A DNA stretch of 64,000 bases from Leuctra nigra (GCA_934045905.1 OW203762.1:38975702-39039701); one strand, 5' to 3'. Positions 1-14,819 are shown, numbered from the stretch's first letter. A program made the numbers and translations. Notes: generated by a model not told the origin, from the sequence alone.

Positions 1-3000
1 GATCACACAAAAGCTAATTGCCCACATTTCGAGTTAGCTGAGTAGACGAGGAGCGTCGAGACGCATTCACGCTAGCTGCGTCGGTATAATGGCGCCCAGC
101 ACGGCGTCCCAACGTCCTCGCGTAGTGGGTGGAGAAAAACGCGCGCCACGGCGGCTTAGCGATGTGGCCGATGTGTGTTTCATTTGCACGTCGTAACCGG
201 GGGGGAGGGGGGGGGGGGGTGATGGATCATTTAGTTGCGATTGAAATGTAGAAATGTTATCGAGATGAAATTGCGTTGAGGATTGCAGACGATAGGGGGA
301 TTTTATACTCTGACCTTTTACTTTACATGTGGTAGAATGTTGATGTGTAGGTGTTAAACATGTTAGCTGCAACTTGCCAATTTACTTAATTAAATGGCAA
401 CCTTGTATTTTCCACAGAAGGAAATGACGTTACTTCATTCGTAAATTGTGAAAACTACTTGAAACACTTTAAGATTTCTATTAAGTAGGTGGATTTGACG
501 GTTTCAGAAGAACAGAATTTACTGATCAACACCTAACCCACATCATGTAACTTTCGTGAGTTCATATTTATTATGTTACCGTTTCTTTATATTCCTGTAT
601 TATTCATCATAATTTACCGAAACAATGGAAAAGTTATTGCATGCATGCACAATATGGCACCTACATTAAATTCCTTGACCTTAATAGAAAATAAATGGGA
701 TGATTTCCGACCTTAATCCCGTCTATATCTTCTCTACCAACTCCACCTTATAAAGCAATTGAGATTGGTTTGTACATCACTGGATTAATGATCACTTTGT
801 ACAAAATAACGCAATCTCCACCGTATACCTATATTATACATATTTTATGCAATACCCCGGGTGTGGAGACACAGTCTGTTCACCACGTTTTATCCGAATC
901 AATAAAACCCATCGATCATTTATCATTTCCATTGAGTTACGTTCTGCATGAAAGGTCAAAACTGCATGTCCGGTTTCTATCAGAGTGCATCGACAACGGG
1001 AGCTGTTCACTTCTTGCGTCGCAAACAAGAATCGCCCTTGTGGTGATTAACTGGTGCCGAGGGGCGGCAGAGAAATTACCGGACGGACCGGAGGGAAATG
1101 GAAAACCAGGAAAATCCATTGCAACTTGTACTCCGATTTTTTGGGAAAAGGGTGGATAAAGTACCAACGAGCATTGCTCTTAATGGAAATTTTAGGTTAT
1201 ATTTTTCAATTTGATTGCTGCATAGACACATATTAAATTAATGTATTTATTTGATCCTTCCGTTTTGACTTCTGTTGTTTGAATTTTTAGCTTCAGAAAT
1301 ATTACATTGGTATGGGCGACATTAGACAGCTTTCCTATTATAAATCTATTCTATTTAGGGTCGTCTTTCAATTCTCTGCTAAATTACTGGTTTTAGCATA
1401 GTATTGAAACACTGACCATTAAAGGAGATGAAATGTTAACCAAGGAATGTATTTAAATTGTATTCTTTAAGGGTTGCTGACATCCTTGTTGTTTCGTTTA
1501 AAATTGGCGAAAATGTTCAAACTATACTTCATTGGCTTTAGATCAAGACACTGACGTTAATGTTCACGAGATTTTCAAGTTATCTTCTTTTAACTGATTC
1601 ACATCTCCATTTATATCAGCTCTTTTCATCTAGATAATTTTCAAATCAGTCTACATGTTGCCCCAGTCTCCAGCAGAATAATTTTCTCGTCGAATCTCAA
1701 TCTGGAGTAAACTCGTTTCCTCTGCAGATCTACAAAGTCTGTTGGAGTGGTTCACGACTCACTCCAGACGAGTAGCTGCTCTAATATATTATGTACATGA
1801 GCTATATGTCCGCCATCTTGTACCTTGCTCTAGGTGCTTCGCTGAACCTCGAGGCTGTTTATGCATGAAGACTGGGAGCTTAAGGCCAGAGGGTTTTTAC
1901 GGTGTAAAGTAATAGATGGTTTTCAAAGAGAAAGAGCTCCTCGTGACCCAGATGAAGGTGTCGGTGGAGTACCATCCAATATTTTGACTTTTACGAGTCA
2001 GAAAAGCCACGGTGGTAGTTTTCTTTCCGCAGACCGAGAAGGCGACTTTTTGCACAGTTCGATGTCTGGGTTTCGTTGTGTGAATTGTGGTGTACAATTT
2101 ATACTGTGATTTGAATTGCTTAACTACATTTCAACCCGCCATTTTCTTACAAAGTAATCTATAGCAGTTTAGATTTCCAGATAAATTACTGAAATAATGC
2201 TTCTATAGCTTCACTCAGGATCAAAAAAGGGTACACGTAAATTTGGGCACAATGGGAAATTTATATTAGTAGAATAACGTTCTTTAGTATTTTATCTAAG
2301 TTTATAAAAACCATGTGTTACATATTTCTTGTTTCAACTTTCATGTTTTCTGTGTGTAGAACTCTATTGTGATATTTCCAAACGTCGGATCGATCTCAGC
2401 CTTAAGCTTACTCTGTAACCAATTTTACAGAAAAACTTACAGATTTTTGTCGATTCATCGAAAAATGTATTTTATTTTTTCGTACAAGAAATTAATTTTG
2501 TTCCATGACACTGAAGTCATTTGGCACTGTGAATTGGTGTATATTGGTCCGGAATGATCTAACAGGCTCCGTGTGACGTTAAAATGCTCGGATGAAGTCT
2601 CGTATATAAGAGGTGATATCTGATGCGTCAACGAAACAGCATGGAAACAAAATGAATCGAGAGCCAAGAGATGAAGCGATAAAAATATTGCAAGGTAGGA
2701 TGGAAAATTATCGGCATCTCTTAAATTCTTCTTAGAAGAATCGGAAGTAACGACATTTTAGTAGTTCTCAATTCCGCCGCGTCAGCGCTGTTTCCTGCCA
2801 ACTGTTGCACGCACGAAGTGTAGTTGTCTCTTTCTTCAGGAGGCAAACTTCGATGGAGCTCAAAATGAAGGAGAAAAGATCCAAAGATCTAAGAATGGGC
2901 TGAATAGAGAATACAAAGAAAGACGAGTGGAAGGGGAATTGGTGGGCTTGATAAAGCTATAACGGGTGATGTGGTAAGGCGAGGTGGCTTCCGCATGAGC

Positions 3001-6000
3001 GAACAGTTTCGACCATCTGTAACTCCAGGGAGTAGGGCGGACTCCAGCAATTGTGGACAATGCGACTGGACAAGGCGGATATCGGAAGGCAGGCAACTTT
3101 TATCGGAGAAGAATTTCAGAGAGATTTCACTTTTGAATACATATATTGTAAGGGATTTATAAATACTGCGAATCAATCTAGGGAAAAACGGGATGGCTTC
3201 AAAGAGAACAAATAGGATTTAAATGTCAATATTGCTTGTCAACCAGAAAACAGATTTGCTGTATATCACTTTAATTTATGTCAAAGTCTTGTAATTTACT
3301 TAGGGAGTTTTTAACGTATTCACCAATCAAATTATCAATAATACGATTCCAATGAGAAAGCGGATAATTCAAAAATGTGACTGGGATTAATTAATGCAAA
3401 AAGAATTATAAGTTCCTACCTTATTAAAAAACGTACGTTTTATCATGGCCCCCAGATATGTATTTCTTATTTTTATAACTTGTCCAAACACATTATTGAT
3501 CACAAAAAATATGATACCTACCGAAAAATATTTTTTATTTAAAGAAGCAAAAGTTTGCAGGCTTCGCTATGAATATAGACAATCCACACTCTGTTCACCG
3601 GACTTACATTTGCCTCTACTTTATGAGTATCACATCACTAACGAGGAAATCAACCGTTCATGGAGCATTTTTCCCCTTCGGAATTCGCATGGGGAGAAAA
3701 GAGCAACATCGTTATTTACCTCCGTAAATTGGCTTGAGAGAGAACCCGGTTCTTAATTAGTCCAGAACCAGAGATAATTGAAAATAAACGACGTGTGGTT
3801 TTTCTACGTAATTAAAAAAACTGGCAAGTTCTAACTCCATTCCATCAATCGAGAAGGTAATCACTCCGTTCGCAACTTCCAAGTCAGTTAAAAAGTCAAA
3901 AGTCATCAGTGGACATTCCTCCTCCGGCGCCGCGACGGCCAATAACGACGTCGTGGATGTCGTGGAGCATGACGTGTAATATAAGGGGAAAGTGAAATGG
4001 CGTCGCCGTCGAACGTACGATGGTTTATTCAACTTCCGACGTCGCGTTGCATCGGAGGTGGGTGAAAGAAAGTAGTAAATATTTGAAGCGGTCATCTGGC
4101 TTTGGCCACGTGCCCTCGTCTTATGGTGATGCAGTCGGGCGGTGGACACTTTTATTGCGCTGGAAACCTATTGTTCCAAACTCAATAAAGTATCTTGGAT
4201 AGTGGACAAGGGAATTAAAATGTATATATACATTTTATCTACCTCATCTTTCAAGAATTTAGGGGTGAAAAGAATGTAATAGAGAAAGGGTGGAATAGCA
4301 AACCCCATTTGCCATATCATGAATAATTAGTAATGTTTGACAGTTGATTCACAATGGAAATATTACGTAATTTTATTCAAACTTTCGTAATTAATGCGAA
4401 ACTCATTTAGAAGAACAATAATGAAATGCATTCTTTTGTCTAAGTTAAATATGAGTTGAATTCTTGTGAACTTTAGTACATTCGAATTCTACTTTAGTTG
4501 GTTGCATGCGATGCTCTCTTTAGAAATATCTTCTACAACGTGATATTGGAGTTATTATACGTACTTGCACTTTGGGGGGAATTTAGTTACAAGCAGTTGG
4601 AAATGTTCTCATTGTTTTCGAGATTGCAGTAGCGGAATAACTTTTCATTGAAGACCTCTCAGTACCCAGTACGGTCAAGCTCGAATAGGCTAGATTGTAA
4701 GCGCAAGTTTATACAGAGCTTACAGAAGTAGAGTATGTTGTGTTCGAACTTTACTCAGAAGTTGTAGATTTGATTGCAAATAAACCTATCATATACTGTG
4801 ATGAAATAAACAGTAAAACATAATAAGGTCAATTCTCCTCGTTGTATTCCCTATTTAAGTAAAGTGTTGGACTGTATACTCTAATATGATATTGTATGTA
4901 TCATTGTTTTAACTCTTTGTTTTTGGTTAAAATAATTATATTGCTGATGGTCTATAGCAGAGCAGTAATCAATTCTTAGCTTATCAAAAGTTACACAATA
5001 TTGAAAAAAACGTTTTTTTTTGTTTGGAAAGTTAGAAGAAGTTCAAATTGTAAGATATTTAGAGTAGTCGGATAAATGTCGAAACAAAAACTATATAGTT
5101 CGAAACATATGCAACAAATCCCCTCCAGAGACAATAAACTAAACGATCAGACCTGAAAGTTTAGCGATAGCTGTCACAAAGTCTCAAACTATAACTGAAC
5201 ATCTGACATTAGAATATTTCGTAATATGACCAAACAGATATGAAAACATTCAGACACGTGGGGCATCGCCAGTCAACCGGAGAGATGATCTTCTCGAATC
5301 CAGGCACGAACACAGGGAAAATTCATATCACTTTTTCCGTGCGTTTATGCGGGTCAACTCTTGAGGGAGTTTGGTCCATCATCTTCGGGGCACAACCTCG
5401 CGTCTTTCCAGCACGACCTCTAGGGCGCTCTCTGCCGGGAAATATCAATAAAGTCAGGTTGCATCTCTTGACTTCGTGATGTCTGACATTTCATGTTTAC
5501 AACTCAACTTGCTGGTCTGATACTTGAGCTACACGGAAGAAACTGAAGGCCAAGTAACATTGAAAATTTCCGTCTTCCCTTTTCATATGATAAGATGACT
5601 TTTTGTACAAGATTTATAAAAATATTAAATAATCTATGAGAATCTCGCAAAAAATTTTAAAAAATGATGCAAAATCAGCACTTTATAATGTGCAAGCATA
5701 TGTGACTATAATTTGGAACTCTAAGTAATCAAATTGGTTACAATTCTATGTAGTTGACTTTCAACGAGACCAGAAGTTGGACTAAATCAAATTTTGCCAC
5801 GAAACGAATTGAGGAATTAGGATCAAAATGAAACTATTGCAAAAAATCAATTTTGAGATAGCTTGAGATACACTGTCATTTCTGATTTGTTGTTACATTT
5901 TTTTAGAAACATGCTGCTGTCAATTATCTAGCTTTCATTATTGACCGTTTCATAAGAAGGGTCAGAAGAATGCAGGGTTAAAATGAGCTGCCAAAAATGC

Positions 6001-6191
6001 AAAGTTTCCTTCATTTTTAATACCAGAAATGACGTCATATTCTCTAGAAAACAACCTGATTGGAGTGATTGGAACAAAAGAACTACTAAAGTACTACTCG
6101 ATTTATTGGATAATTAATGAAAGTAGTCAGAATCAAGCATACGTTTTCTAATTGTTAATGACCAATTAAGAAATGTTTTTTTTTTACTATA
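1..6191. other. Non-coding stretch, no gene found
   Basis: Apart from the foldback remnant at 1358, I see only short chance ORFs without domains or plausible splice structure. A GC-rich patch at 50-220 ends in a G-run (197-220). A second at 5250-5480 is also GC-richer. Neither shows a recognisable exon. Confidence 0.5.
1358..1417. mobile_element. X-box MITE family, 60-bp foldback remnant
   Basis: Both terminal repeats (GGGTCGTCTTTCAATTCTCT and the inverse of GGTCAGTGTTTCAATACT) lie almost back to back with only a few bases between them. The usual interior has been lost. Confidence 0.55.
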
Positions 6192-7536
6192 CTAGGAAAA
6201 CGCTCAGTGTAACGCGTTGATGAGCGAGCACAGAACATGCAACAACCCCATAGTAACGATGCACGACACGGCACAAGACGATTTTCTCTGCAATTTTTCA
6301 ATCTCCATAATACTCTGGAGGCCAAGTCTTGAAACTTACGCTTTCAGGACGCAAACGCTCTAGGACGTCAACAAGTCCCATTTACTGTAAGAATGGCGAC
6401 CTTGAAATCTACTGTTAACTGTTTAGCTATTCATTTTGAATAAGGTTTTAACGTTTAATGACTGTATAACATCTGAAATAATAATTATAATGTTAATAAA
6501 TTGTTTCCAATAGATTGCTGGATGACAATCAAATAAGTGGCTTAAATTAATGATTCAATGTCGATCACTCTTACAGTGAATGGGACTTTATGACGTCCGA
6601 GAGCGTTTGCGTCCTGAAAGCGTAAGTTTCAAGACTTGGCCTCCTGGATGAATAACAGATCCATTGTGTCGTAAAGTCTTACCTACATACCTTCTCCAGA
6701 AATCTCTTGTGACATCCCATACTAAACTCGTAAAATTACAATTAATACTTTGATTGGGCTTACAATAATATGTAAAATTTAATATTAAGTTGGTCTTGAT
6801 CACCATGCAAAATTTGAACTTAATGTGAACATTTTTATTGTCGACCAATCAGAAGACATTATTTAAACTTAAACCAAGTAGAGGATTTGGCCTTCGTACT
6901 GCATCCGATTTTATGCGCTAGCTCAAAAATGCTTTCATTTTACTGTACATTGTGGATAGCTTGGCTGCTCTACAGGCCTTGCCTTGAAACAGAAGCTTAA
7001 AGAAGGCAGGGATGACAATTTAGTATACATTTTTCAAGATTATGGAATAAAATGACCTAAAAATGACAAAACTTTTGAAAATAACGACAGATTAGACTGA
7101 AAATTGGCAAAAATATCTAAAATGTTGGTACCAATGACCACGCGAAGTTTTAAGTTGATCGGTCATACGGTTCTAGTTTAAATGTCAAAAATCACATGAA
7201 AAATGGTTTTAAATTTGAACCAATAGGAGGATTTGGCTGAAACTTGTTATGATTGGGTACAATGTTGGTTGCAATGTTTTTTCTAAATTTCAAATTGATT
7301 GAAGTAACCAATCGAAAGATAATTTTTTTTAAATTTGAACCAATCACGAGAGCCCGTTCAAAAACGATCCCAGGGACCGCATAGAGTACGTTAGTATGTG
7401 TACAAAATTTCAGATCGATTGCTTGAGCGGTTAGACCTGGGCTGTGACCACAAAAAAAAAAAAAAAAAAAAAAAAAAACAAACACACAGAGAAAGTGCCA
7501 TAAGAGTACCGTGGTGACGCTCGCTACGCTCGCTCA
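6192..7536 (-). mobile_element. HINE (non-autonomous Helentron), copy A, interrupted by a nested element
   Basis: This is a non-coding rolling-circle element in minus orientation. On that strand it begins TGAGCGAGCG (7536 downwards). It ends with a hairpin whose arms are CGCTCA and TGAGCG (6226-6221 and 6206-6201), then TTTTC and CTAG (6195-6192). The 5' terminal TGAGCGAGC is repeated inverted beside the 3' hairpin (6221-6229). That asymmetric inverted-repeat arrangement is typical of Helentrons. The host base is T on each side, consistent with T|T insertion. The span is 1345 bp. Removing the 329 bp of nested element plus target duplication leaves about 1016 bp, close to copy B at 30027-31048. 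It carries a 28-base poly-A (7451-7478) and internal motifs of the type TTAAATTTGAACCAAT. No protein is encoded. Confidence 0.85.
6318..6643. mobile_element. 326-bp inverted-repeat element (MITE) nested in HINE copy A
   Basis: The terminal inverted repeats are 74 bp each (6318-6391 and 6570-6643), with about four mismatches by eye, and start GAGGCCAAGTC. The flanks carry CTG at 6315-6317 and 6644-6646 (CTGG if the boundary is shifted by one base). The matching HINE copy at 30.9 kb reads straight through without it, giving the pre-insertion sequence. A 3-4 bp duplication does not settle the superfamily. The interior is about 180 bp, AT-rich and non-coding. Confidence 0.85.
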
Positions 7537-9565
7537 AAAATGGTAGGTCCATATTTTGGAACACCAAAGTTAACAAATTCATGTATTACTTCTTGGCAAT
7601 AAAATCTCTGTCAGCATTTGTGCCCGATGTGCCATATTTTTAAGTTTTAAAAATAATTGTATTTCTTGTTGACTGAAACCATTTTTTAGTGCTAAATGTT
7701 TTTTCTTTGTATGAGAGGTGACTTTGCTGCTGCTTTTAGACGTAGTGTTCTATATGGGGATTATAATACCAACCCTAAAACCACTAACTTTACTGTCTAG
7801 AATAGGAAATATTGAATTGGCGACGCAATAAAATATATTGAATCGTGTAATCGTCCGTCAATGCCAAATGATTTACAACTTCATTTCCTCTCCAAGAGAA
7901 CATTTGCTTTTTTATATTAAAATTCGTCCGTCTTTTTCTCTCCCTCAAAATACTGTCCATCCAGCTAGAGTGTAACATTTAATACAGCACATTCAATTAC
8001 AACTGGCGTCTTGGCCACAGCGGGTAGTGAGGGGGTGGGGGATGTCACAGGGGATGAACATCGAGTGGCTGGTCAACTGGAATCAATACATGACCATCAT
8101 ACAGGGACACTTCACCCCCCCCCCCCCCCACTCCCTCAGGCCGACGGATTGACCACTACTCTGACACCATGTGGCGACGTGGGGGGCGAAACTTTATTAT
8201 GATCTTCTACTAGAAAGTTGTGCTTTCAGTGTCAAGCTTTTCGCAGATGTCTTCGAAATAAGTTCGTTCAACTTGAATTGAGAGAGATAAATTAAGGGAG
8301 TACCGAATGTAACAAAAATGTAAATTGGAGGTGGTAATGAGTGGAATGATTGTGAATAAACTACCCTTCTCGGTTATTAAACTTTATATTCTCTAAATAC
8401 AAAATAATGTGCGTAACCAAATTATTTCATCCCTTCTTTTGAGCACCGTTTGTTAGAGCCACAAAATGTGGAGATTTACAATGACTGTTCCGGCCTAATC
8501 ACCCCCCAAGTCCGCACTCGCTTTCACCAACTGGCTTTCCAAGCACGCAGTAATTATCATTACACCCGATTACTTTCGCAGAACCCGCGAAAGTAACACA
8601 TTTTTCTGTCTCTACATCCAAATTAAATTTCACGCGTACTGATTTTTATTTTCACCATGCAAGGGTATGAAAACGTGCACACTCACACATTTCCCTGCCC
8701 CTCCACCCCAACCCCCACCCCCACCCACTCGGATAGGCACCGCAAGAAAGTCGGTATCCACTCTCACCCCTACATTCAACCATTTCTCTGATATTGTACG
8801 GAACTAAATTAAAACAGTTTCAAAGGCTCGTTTTTCATCTCCCCTAATTAAAGTGTCAAGAGCACATATTTTACAGCTCACCAGTTCTCACTTCACCACT
8901 TTGAAAAAAACAAATAAGTTTCATCGCGAAATGGTACAAGTTAATGCAAATGGGTCGAATTATAGAAATACCTTCTGCTTACAGCTGTAAGCTAGATCTG
9001 TGTCAGCAGCAGATCGAAATCCAATGTGTTTACATTTTAAAATATCGCGTAATAAATTGTTTCCGAACCTGGATGGGGTTGATGAAGTTAATTCTCGACA
9101 CCTAAAGAGTCCAGCGAGGTTTTAAAAACCGATTGAGTTTTCAATCAGCCGGGTGCACTTGCATAGTGGATCTTGTTCCATGCTGTAAATATTGTGACAC
9201 CAATGTTACCTTTTTTAGATCACTGTCCAAAAAAAATGTAAAAGCATTTGCTAAATTTCATATTATGGACAAGTATTTAAACTGAGTATTGACATAGGCT
9301 AGACTAGAGAGCCAGTATACTAAAACTAGACCATTAAAGTTTCGAAAGTTGAAGTCAACAAATCAGCGTATTATTACTCTTTATGGGTTAATGACCCTCT
9401 GTTAGTTTAATCACAGTTTAAATCTTGATATCGCCTTGTTAATCATATTAACATTAAGGAAAGATGGGACTTGAAAGATTCTTCATTTCCATCGACCGGC
9501 ACAGAGGAAGTTAATTAAAGAAAAATACAATCTCCGTGTCCCCAACTTTCACTCGATTGTTGTTG

Positions 9566-9631
9566 CTTTTCTTCTTCTTCTTCTTCTTCTTCTTCTTCTT
9601 CTTCTTCTTCTTCTTCGTCTTCTTTTTCACC
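9566..9631. repeat. (CTT)n microsatellite
   Basis: About 20 CTT units with one interruption (CGTCTT) near the right end. The long Phe/Leu or Glu/Lys ORFs crossing it are by-products. Confidence 0.9.
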
Positions 9632-10761
9632 TCTTCTACTCCTACTCTTCCTCCTCCTTATTCTGCCAATGATGTCAGAAATATAATCGCTTGGAGCGTG
9701 TCGAGCCAAGTCCGTCAGCTGAGTCGGTAAGTCAAAGTGAAAGAGTGAAACGTTGTCAATATTTGTCTACGCGGGTATTTCAACAGTTCGGAGTGAGAGA
9801 GATAGACAAACAAACACACACATACACACCGCATACAAACAGAGAAGCACACCGCCGAAGAAGAAGCCACAGAAAACCGAACCAATGATTTACACTTCAA
9901 CAGACACACGAACGACTCGATTCCCACAGCAACATGGGAGGAAAAACACACACAAATCTAACGACTAAAGCGCTGATATTTCAAACATGCTTTTTTTAAA
10001 TATACAGATAAGGTAACATGGTTCTGCAGGTGGCAGTTGATCAATAGTTTGGTATGATAAATATCAAATATTCACGCGTAAAATGTGTTTATGTCAATTA
10101 ATTAGAGGTTACCAAGTTCCCCTTTCTAAGATAGTTGAACAAAACACTTTGGATGCCCTGATACCGTAAGTACACACGCACCAACGTCAATGTTCTTAAT
10201 TGATAAAACCATGTATTATCAGGTGGTACCAACTGATAATAACTGTTTGCCAAAGAGTTACACATTAACCCGCTATTGAACATTGGTATTTTTGTAATAT
10301 TCCAGCATTAAATATTAAATAGATTCTAGATACATATAAAGTGCACTGCATATTACCTAATGTACTCCATGGAGTAGTAATACATAAATGAAGACAACGT
10401 ACACGAATTAACCTTCAGATCCGTTTTAAAGAGAATATACTAAAAACTGAATTTAAATTGTAATAATTCGTTTCTAAATCGTTTATTACGGATATCAAAT
10501 TGACAGTTTGAAGCATTTAGTATTTCTAATAATTTGTGAGACTTATATAAGTTTGCATGGGTGTATTACTACAATTTTCGTTTTTGTTCTATACGTCTAC
10601 TGTATTATCTGTTTTGTAACATCTTGGTCCATTTTAATAATTAGTTCACTCAAATGCCGTAGACACAATATCTGTTTTTTAAAAGATAAACATAATAATA
10701 GAATATTAGGGTAATTTAATATCTAAACCTTCAAACTATAGTTGAAAATGCTCAATATTTA

Positions 10762-10887
10762 GGGCCAGTTATGTATGCTCTGCAAAATTTAACATTTGAT
10801 TAGGTCTAGGTATTTTGCCATGGCAACATGCAATATCATTGAATGACCACTAACTAATGGTCTCAACGGAGCATTGAAAACCCGGCC
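10762..10887. mobile_element. X-box MITE family, full copy
   Basis: Degenerate inverted ends GGGCCAGTT...GCTCTGC and GGAGCATTGAAAACCCGGCC flank 126 bp. The interior holds GCCATGGCAAC at 10817-10827, preceded by TTGATTAGG as in the sister copies. Confidence 0.6.
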
Positions 10888-13800
10888 TTTTAGGTTAAAT
10901 TGGAATGTTTAACTTAATAATTTTCTATTAACTTATTTTTTAAATATTATCAGTCTATATTATGATTATAACTTATTGGCAATTTTCAACCTCTCATAGC
11001 ATAACAATTTATTTCTATATAGTTAATTATAAAGTTTCACTTAATAATTTGTAAACGAAGTAAATTTCAACCACTCGTCCAAAGAAGATTGGAAAATTCA
11101 ACATTGAAAGCTTTTCAACACTCAATAACACACGGGATTTTCGTCGCGCAGAATCTCATGAAAGAAGTTGCTTTCAGTTCGTTATGACTCTATGAGTAGT
11201 GGGGTTGATGACGATGTGGTGAGGGGAGGGGAGAAAGGGGAGTTTTATATGTGAGCAAGGGTGGATGGAAGTGCCATTAGAACACGTTAGTAAAGTATAA
11301 AGTAGACACAGGCTCTGTGCAGTTATGCCTTCAGACTTCATCTGAAAGATCATTCCTCCCCCCCCCCCTCATCTTCTTACCAACACCTAGCGTCAAATCT
11401 CCAAACCATACCTAATTAGACAAATTTAAATTCATAGCCACCGTGAAGGTTTTATATAGCCTTTCTAAACTAAACCAATTACGTGAAAGAAGACGGAAGC
11501 GTCGAGACGTCTCTTTGGGCGTCGCGACGCTGGAGCATCTGAACGGATTTATCCCCTATCGCTATTTTCCTTCAGAAATATTACTTGTTTATGCATGCTA
11601 ATGAGATATCAGTGGGAGCTGAGATTACCGGGAGAAAGTCTTCTTTGTTGTTCTCATTAATACCAACTCATCAAACTAGAAACAAAGTAAAGATAAATTA
11701 AATTTTCTTTGTATTCGAAAAAATAATTATTTTGTTGAAAAGGTGTCAGCGGGTTGCATGTAATATTAATGTTGTACTTATATTACAAACAGATTATGGT
11801 GAGCATTGGTGGAGGAGCCGGGCATTCGCATTAATACTTCCCGCAATACACATCTGTTCTGCGGGTTGCGTGCTTGGCAGCACATGGCACCTCCATTTAG
11901 ATAGAAATCATTCTAATGTTATGAATACTCTAATTGAAATGATACTGCATGGGGCTACATTACAATGATATAATTATGAATTTAGATACTCAATGTTAAA
12001 CTGATAAACGATATTCTGTTGACAAAATTATGATCTTATTAATCAAAAAATATAAGCCACCCATAGGGTCACAGTGTTACGTCCAAGATAAGGTAAAAGT
12101 TACAGAATGTCTGTGCCAAAATATCAGTTGCGTGAAGATAATCATAATTAAGGGAAAACAAATTAAATGAAGACGAGAATGTAATTTGTAATCAAGTATA
12201 ACAGTATTAAAATTAATGATAATTTAATACTGCAGTGTCCACCTGAATGTCCACCTCCATCTACTTAAGTGGCATTTTCTTGTCACTGAAAATACGAAAC
12301 AACATCGGATGAAACGCATATACACATGATTTTCACCATCATATCATAGGTACCCAGCACCCTTAATGCGCTTTTCTCTGGCATTGAGTCTGCTTAGTAT
12401 GTGTGAAATCTCACGACAAAACAGGCGCTCTAGTGGAATATTGTTTCTGTCCTTTTGTCTCCTCTTGGAAACACATCAACTTGTTCGGCGTTGACGGCAC
12501 CGACACCAAGTTGAAAGAAATCTTATCACAAAACATTTTTTTCTTCATTCCTGTTGAATGGCTGCAGGATATTTGTAAGAACAAGTTTAGATATACAATG
12601 TTCGCCTCATAAAAGTTTTCAAAAGCTATTCCAGCTTGTTGTAGAAATCGCTAGTTTACCAACTGGGCCAAAAGTTTTCAACAACAACGATGAAGCTGGT
12701 AGGAGAAAAATTAGAATTTCGATTTAATTTTTTTTCTACGCATAACCGAATCCATATTGAGAAAATGGATAAGCAAAAGTATATCAGTACTGTAAGCTTA
12801 AAACCAATAGAATTTAATTTGTTTGGCTCTAGCTCACAGTACGGATAGTTCAGTTTGTACATTATTAGCCAAGGGAATGTTAAGTTAAAGTGTATTTCTA
12901 TCTTCAAAAGAAACAAAGAGAGTAAAGCAAGAGTTCACTACAGCTTTTCCTTGGCAGTTGCATCGAATTCTCGCGTCTTGCAACTTGAATCTTAGCTCCT
13001 CTAAATACCTTCCTAACTAACCATACAATAATTAATTTGTTATTAATTATTTAATCAGTTTTTAATCAGTATTAATCAGTATTTAATTCACTTTCAGTAT
13101 GTTTATAAAAAAAAAAATCACAAAAATAAAAACCGTTTAATTCATTTAGGATAAAATACTGGCATAAAAGCACTATGGAAGCTTATAATTGTTGTACAAT
13201 TACTAACATCTAACTATAATTCAAATGAACTACGGAAAAGACAATCCAAAGTTACAATTGGTGGCATATGTGGGATTTCTTGATTTTGTATGTTCAGCTC
13301 ATATCATTGAAATAGATATATTTTACATATTAAGCACATGAAATAATTTAAGGTTGGCCAACGAAGACGAAAATATACTAAAATGTATAATTTTCAACTC
13401 ACGCCGAGTAGCAATGTTTTCCCAGACCCTTTCACCCTCTCAATGAATGAGCATGTACCGCAAATATTTCACTCCCAATTAAAGCAATTTCTAAACCAAG
13501 CACACCCCCACAATAATTCCAAGTGCCATTTTCCTTGTGTATGTGTGTGTGCCTAGTGTAGCAATGCCTCATAATAATACACAATTCATGGGTCTGGAAC
13601 ACATCACACGCCATGTCTTAGCATTAGACCAGTAGCACATACTTTATGGTAATCTAGAAGAGTTATAGGAAAGAATACGAGGTATTCTGCAGTTCCAACC
13701 GTTATCTGTGGAAGTAATTAAGATCTAAAACTTAACTACATTCTAAAACAACGCTGCGTAGCTTTCTTTGGTTCATTGCATTAAAATATACTTTAAAATA

Positions 13801-14819
13801 TAAGCCAAGCCCTATAAGCCATTATTATATTTAGTGTAGGTAAAGAAATTTAGTTTAGTGTAAGTAATGCAGATAGAAGGAAGACAAATTGAAAATAAAC
13901 GTTGTGAATTCGTGATTTATCTGTAGTTCTTTGAATACAGATCTGTGATTGGTACATCTCTTGATCATATTTCTTGTCGAGTTGATACAGAATAAAGTAT
14001 ACTTGCTTTCTGATAGAATTCGACACTCAAAATGTTTCCGTATCCCTAGTATATAAACGTTTAGATTGAATCGATATCTGAAAGTGATCACACATTTTCG
14101 AATCAGTTTTAAGCTTCTAACCAAATAGGTTTATCCTCTTCGCCGTTACGCATGTACGTGATCATACATAGAGCGAATATAAGGGGATTACTTTCTCACC
14201 CCAGCTGCTAGTTCTCTCTGAAAAACGAAAAACTCGCGGTTTGAACAGCGCTCTTCTCACTTTCATTTCACACCTTTATTCCTTACTATTGAATGATATT
14301 GCATGACTTATTTTTAAAACTTGAATGACTTACTTGTAAAATGTGTACAAATATTGATAGTCACATATTACACAAAAATGATAAAAATATGTTAAAAAGT
14401 ACTTATTTTTGGCAATCCGAACAGATCTAAATCAAATGTAGCGCGTTGCTTATTAATTCCTTCAACTAATACAACCTCAGAGTGTGCTTCTGAAATCTAA
14501 TACTAATAGCACCACACTCTGAATAGACGTAATCTGTGGACTTGCTTTAATAAAGAACGGATAAAAATGCATGGTCATCTATGTATATTTTATCTTTATT
14601 AAGTCTGTACAGTAGAGAAGAATTAAGCACGCACCTAAGTGGTTTAAAAAAATCCAGGTGTACAAAACACCGGAGAAACATTAATCGATCAAATTTGTTA
14701 TTAATATAAACAAAAATATAAATTGATTTAATATGACCATGAAACATTGTTTGAGTCCATATAAACTAAATAGCTCAGTAATTTGTAAAACAAGTTTTCA
14801 CGTATTAGTTGAGCGATTG

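Noticed and set aside
9515..9730. Glu-rich and Phe-rich ORFs
   Set aside because: They are translations of the (CTT)n microsatellite.
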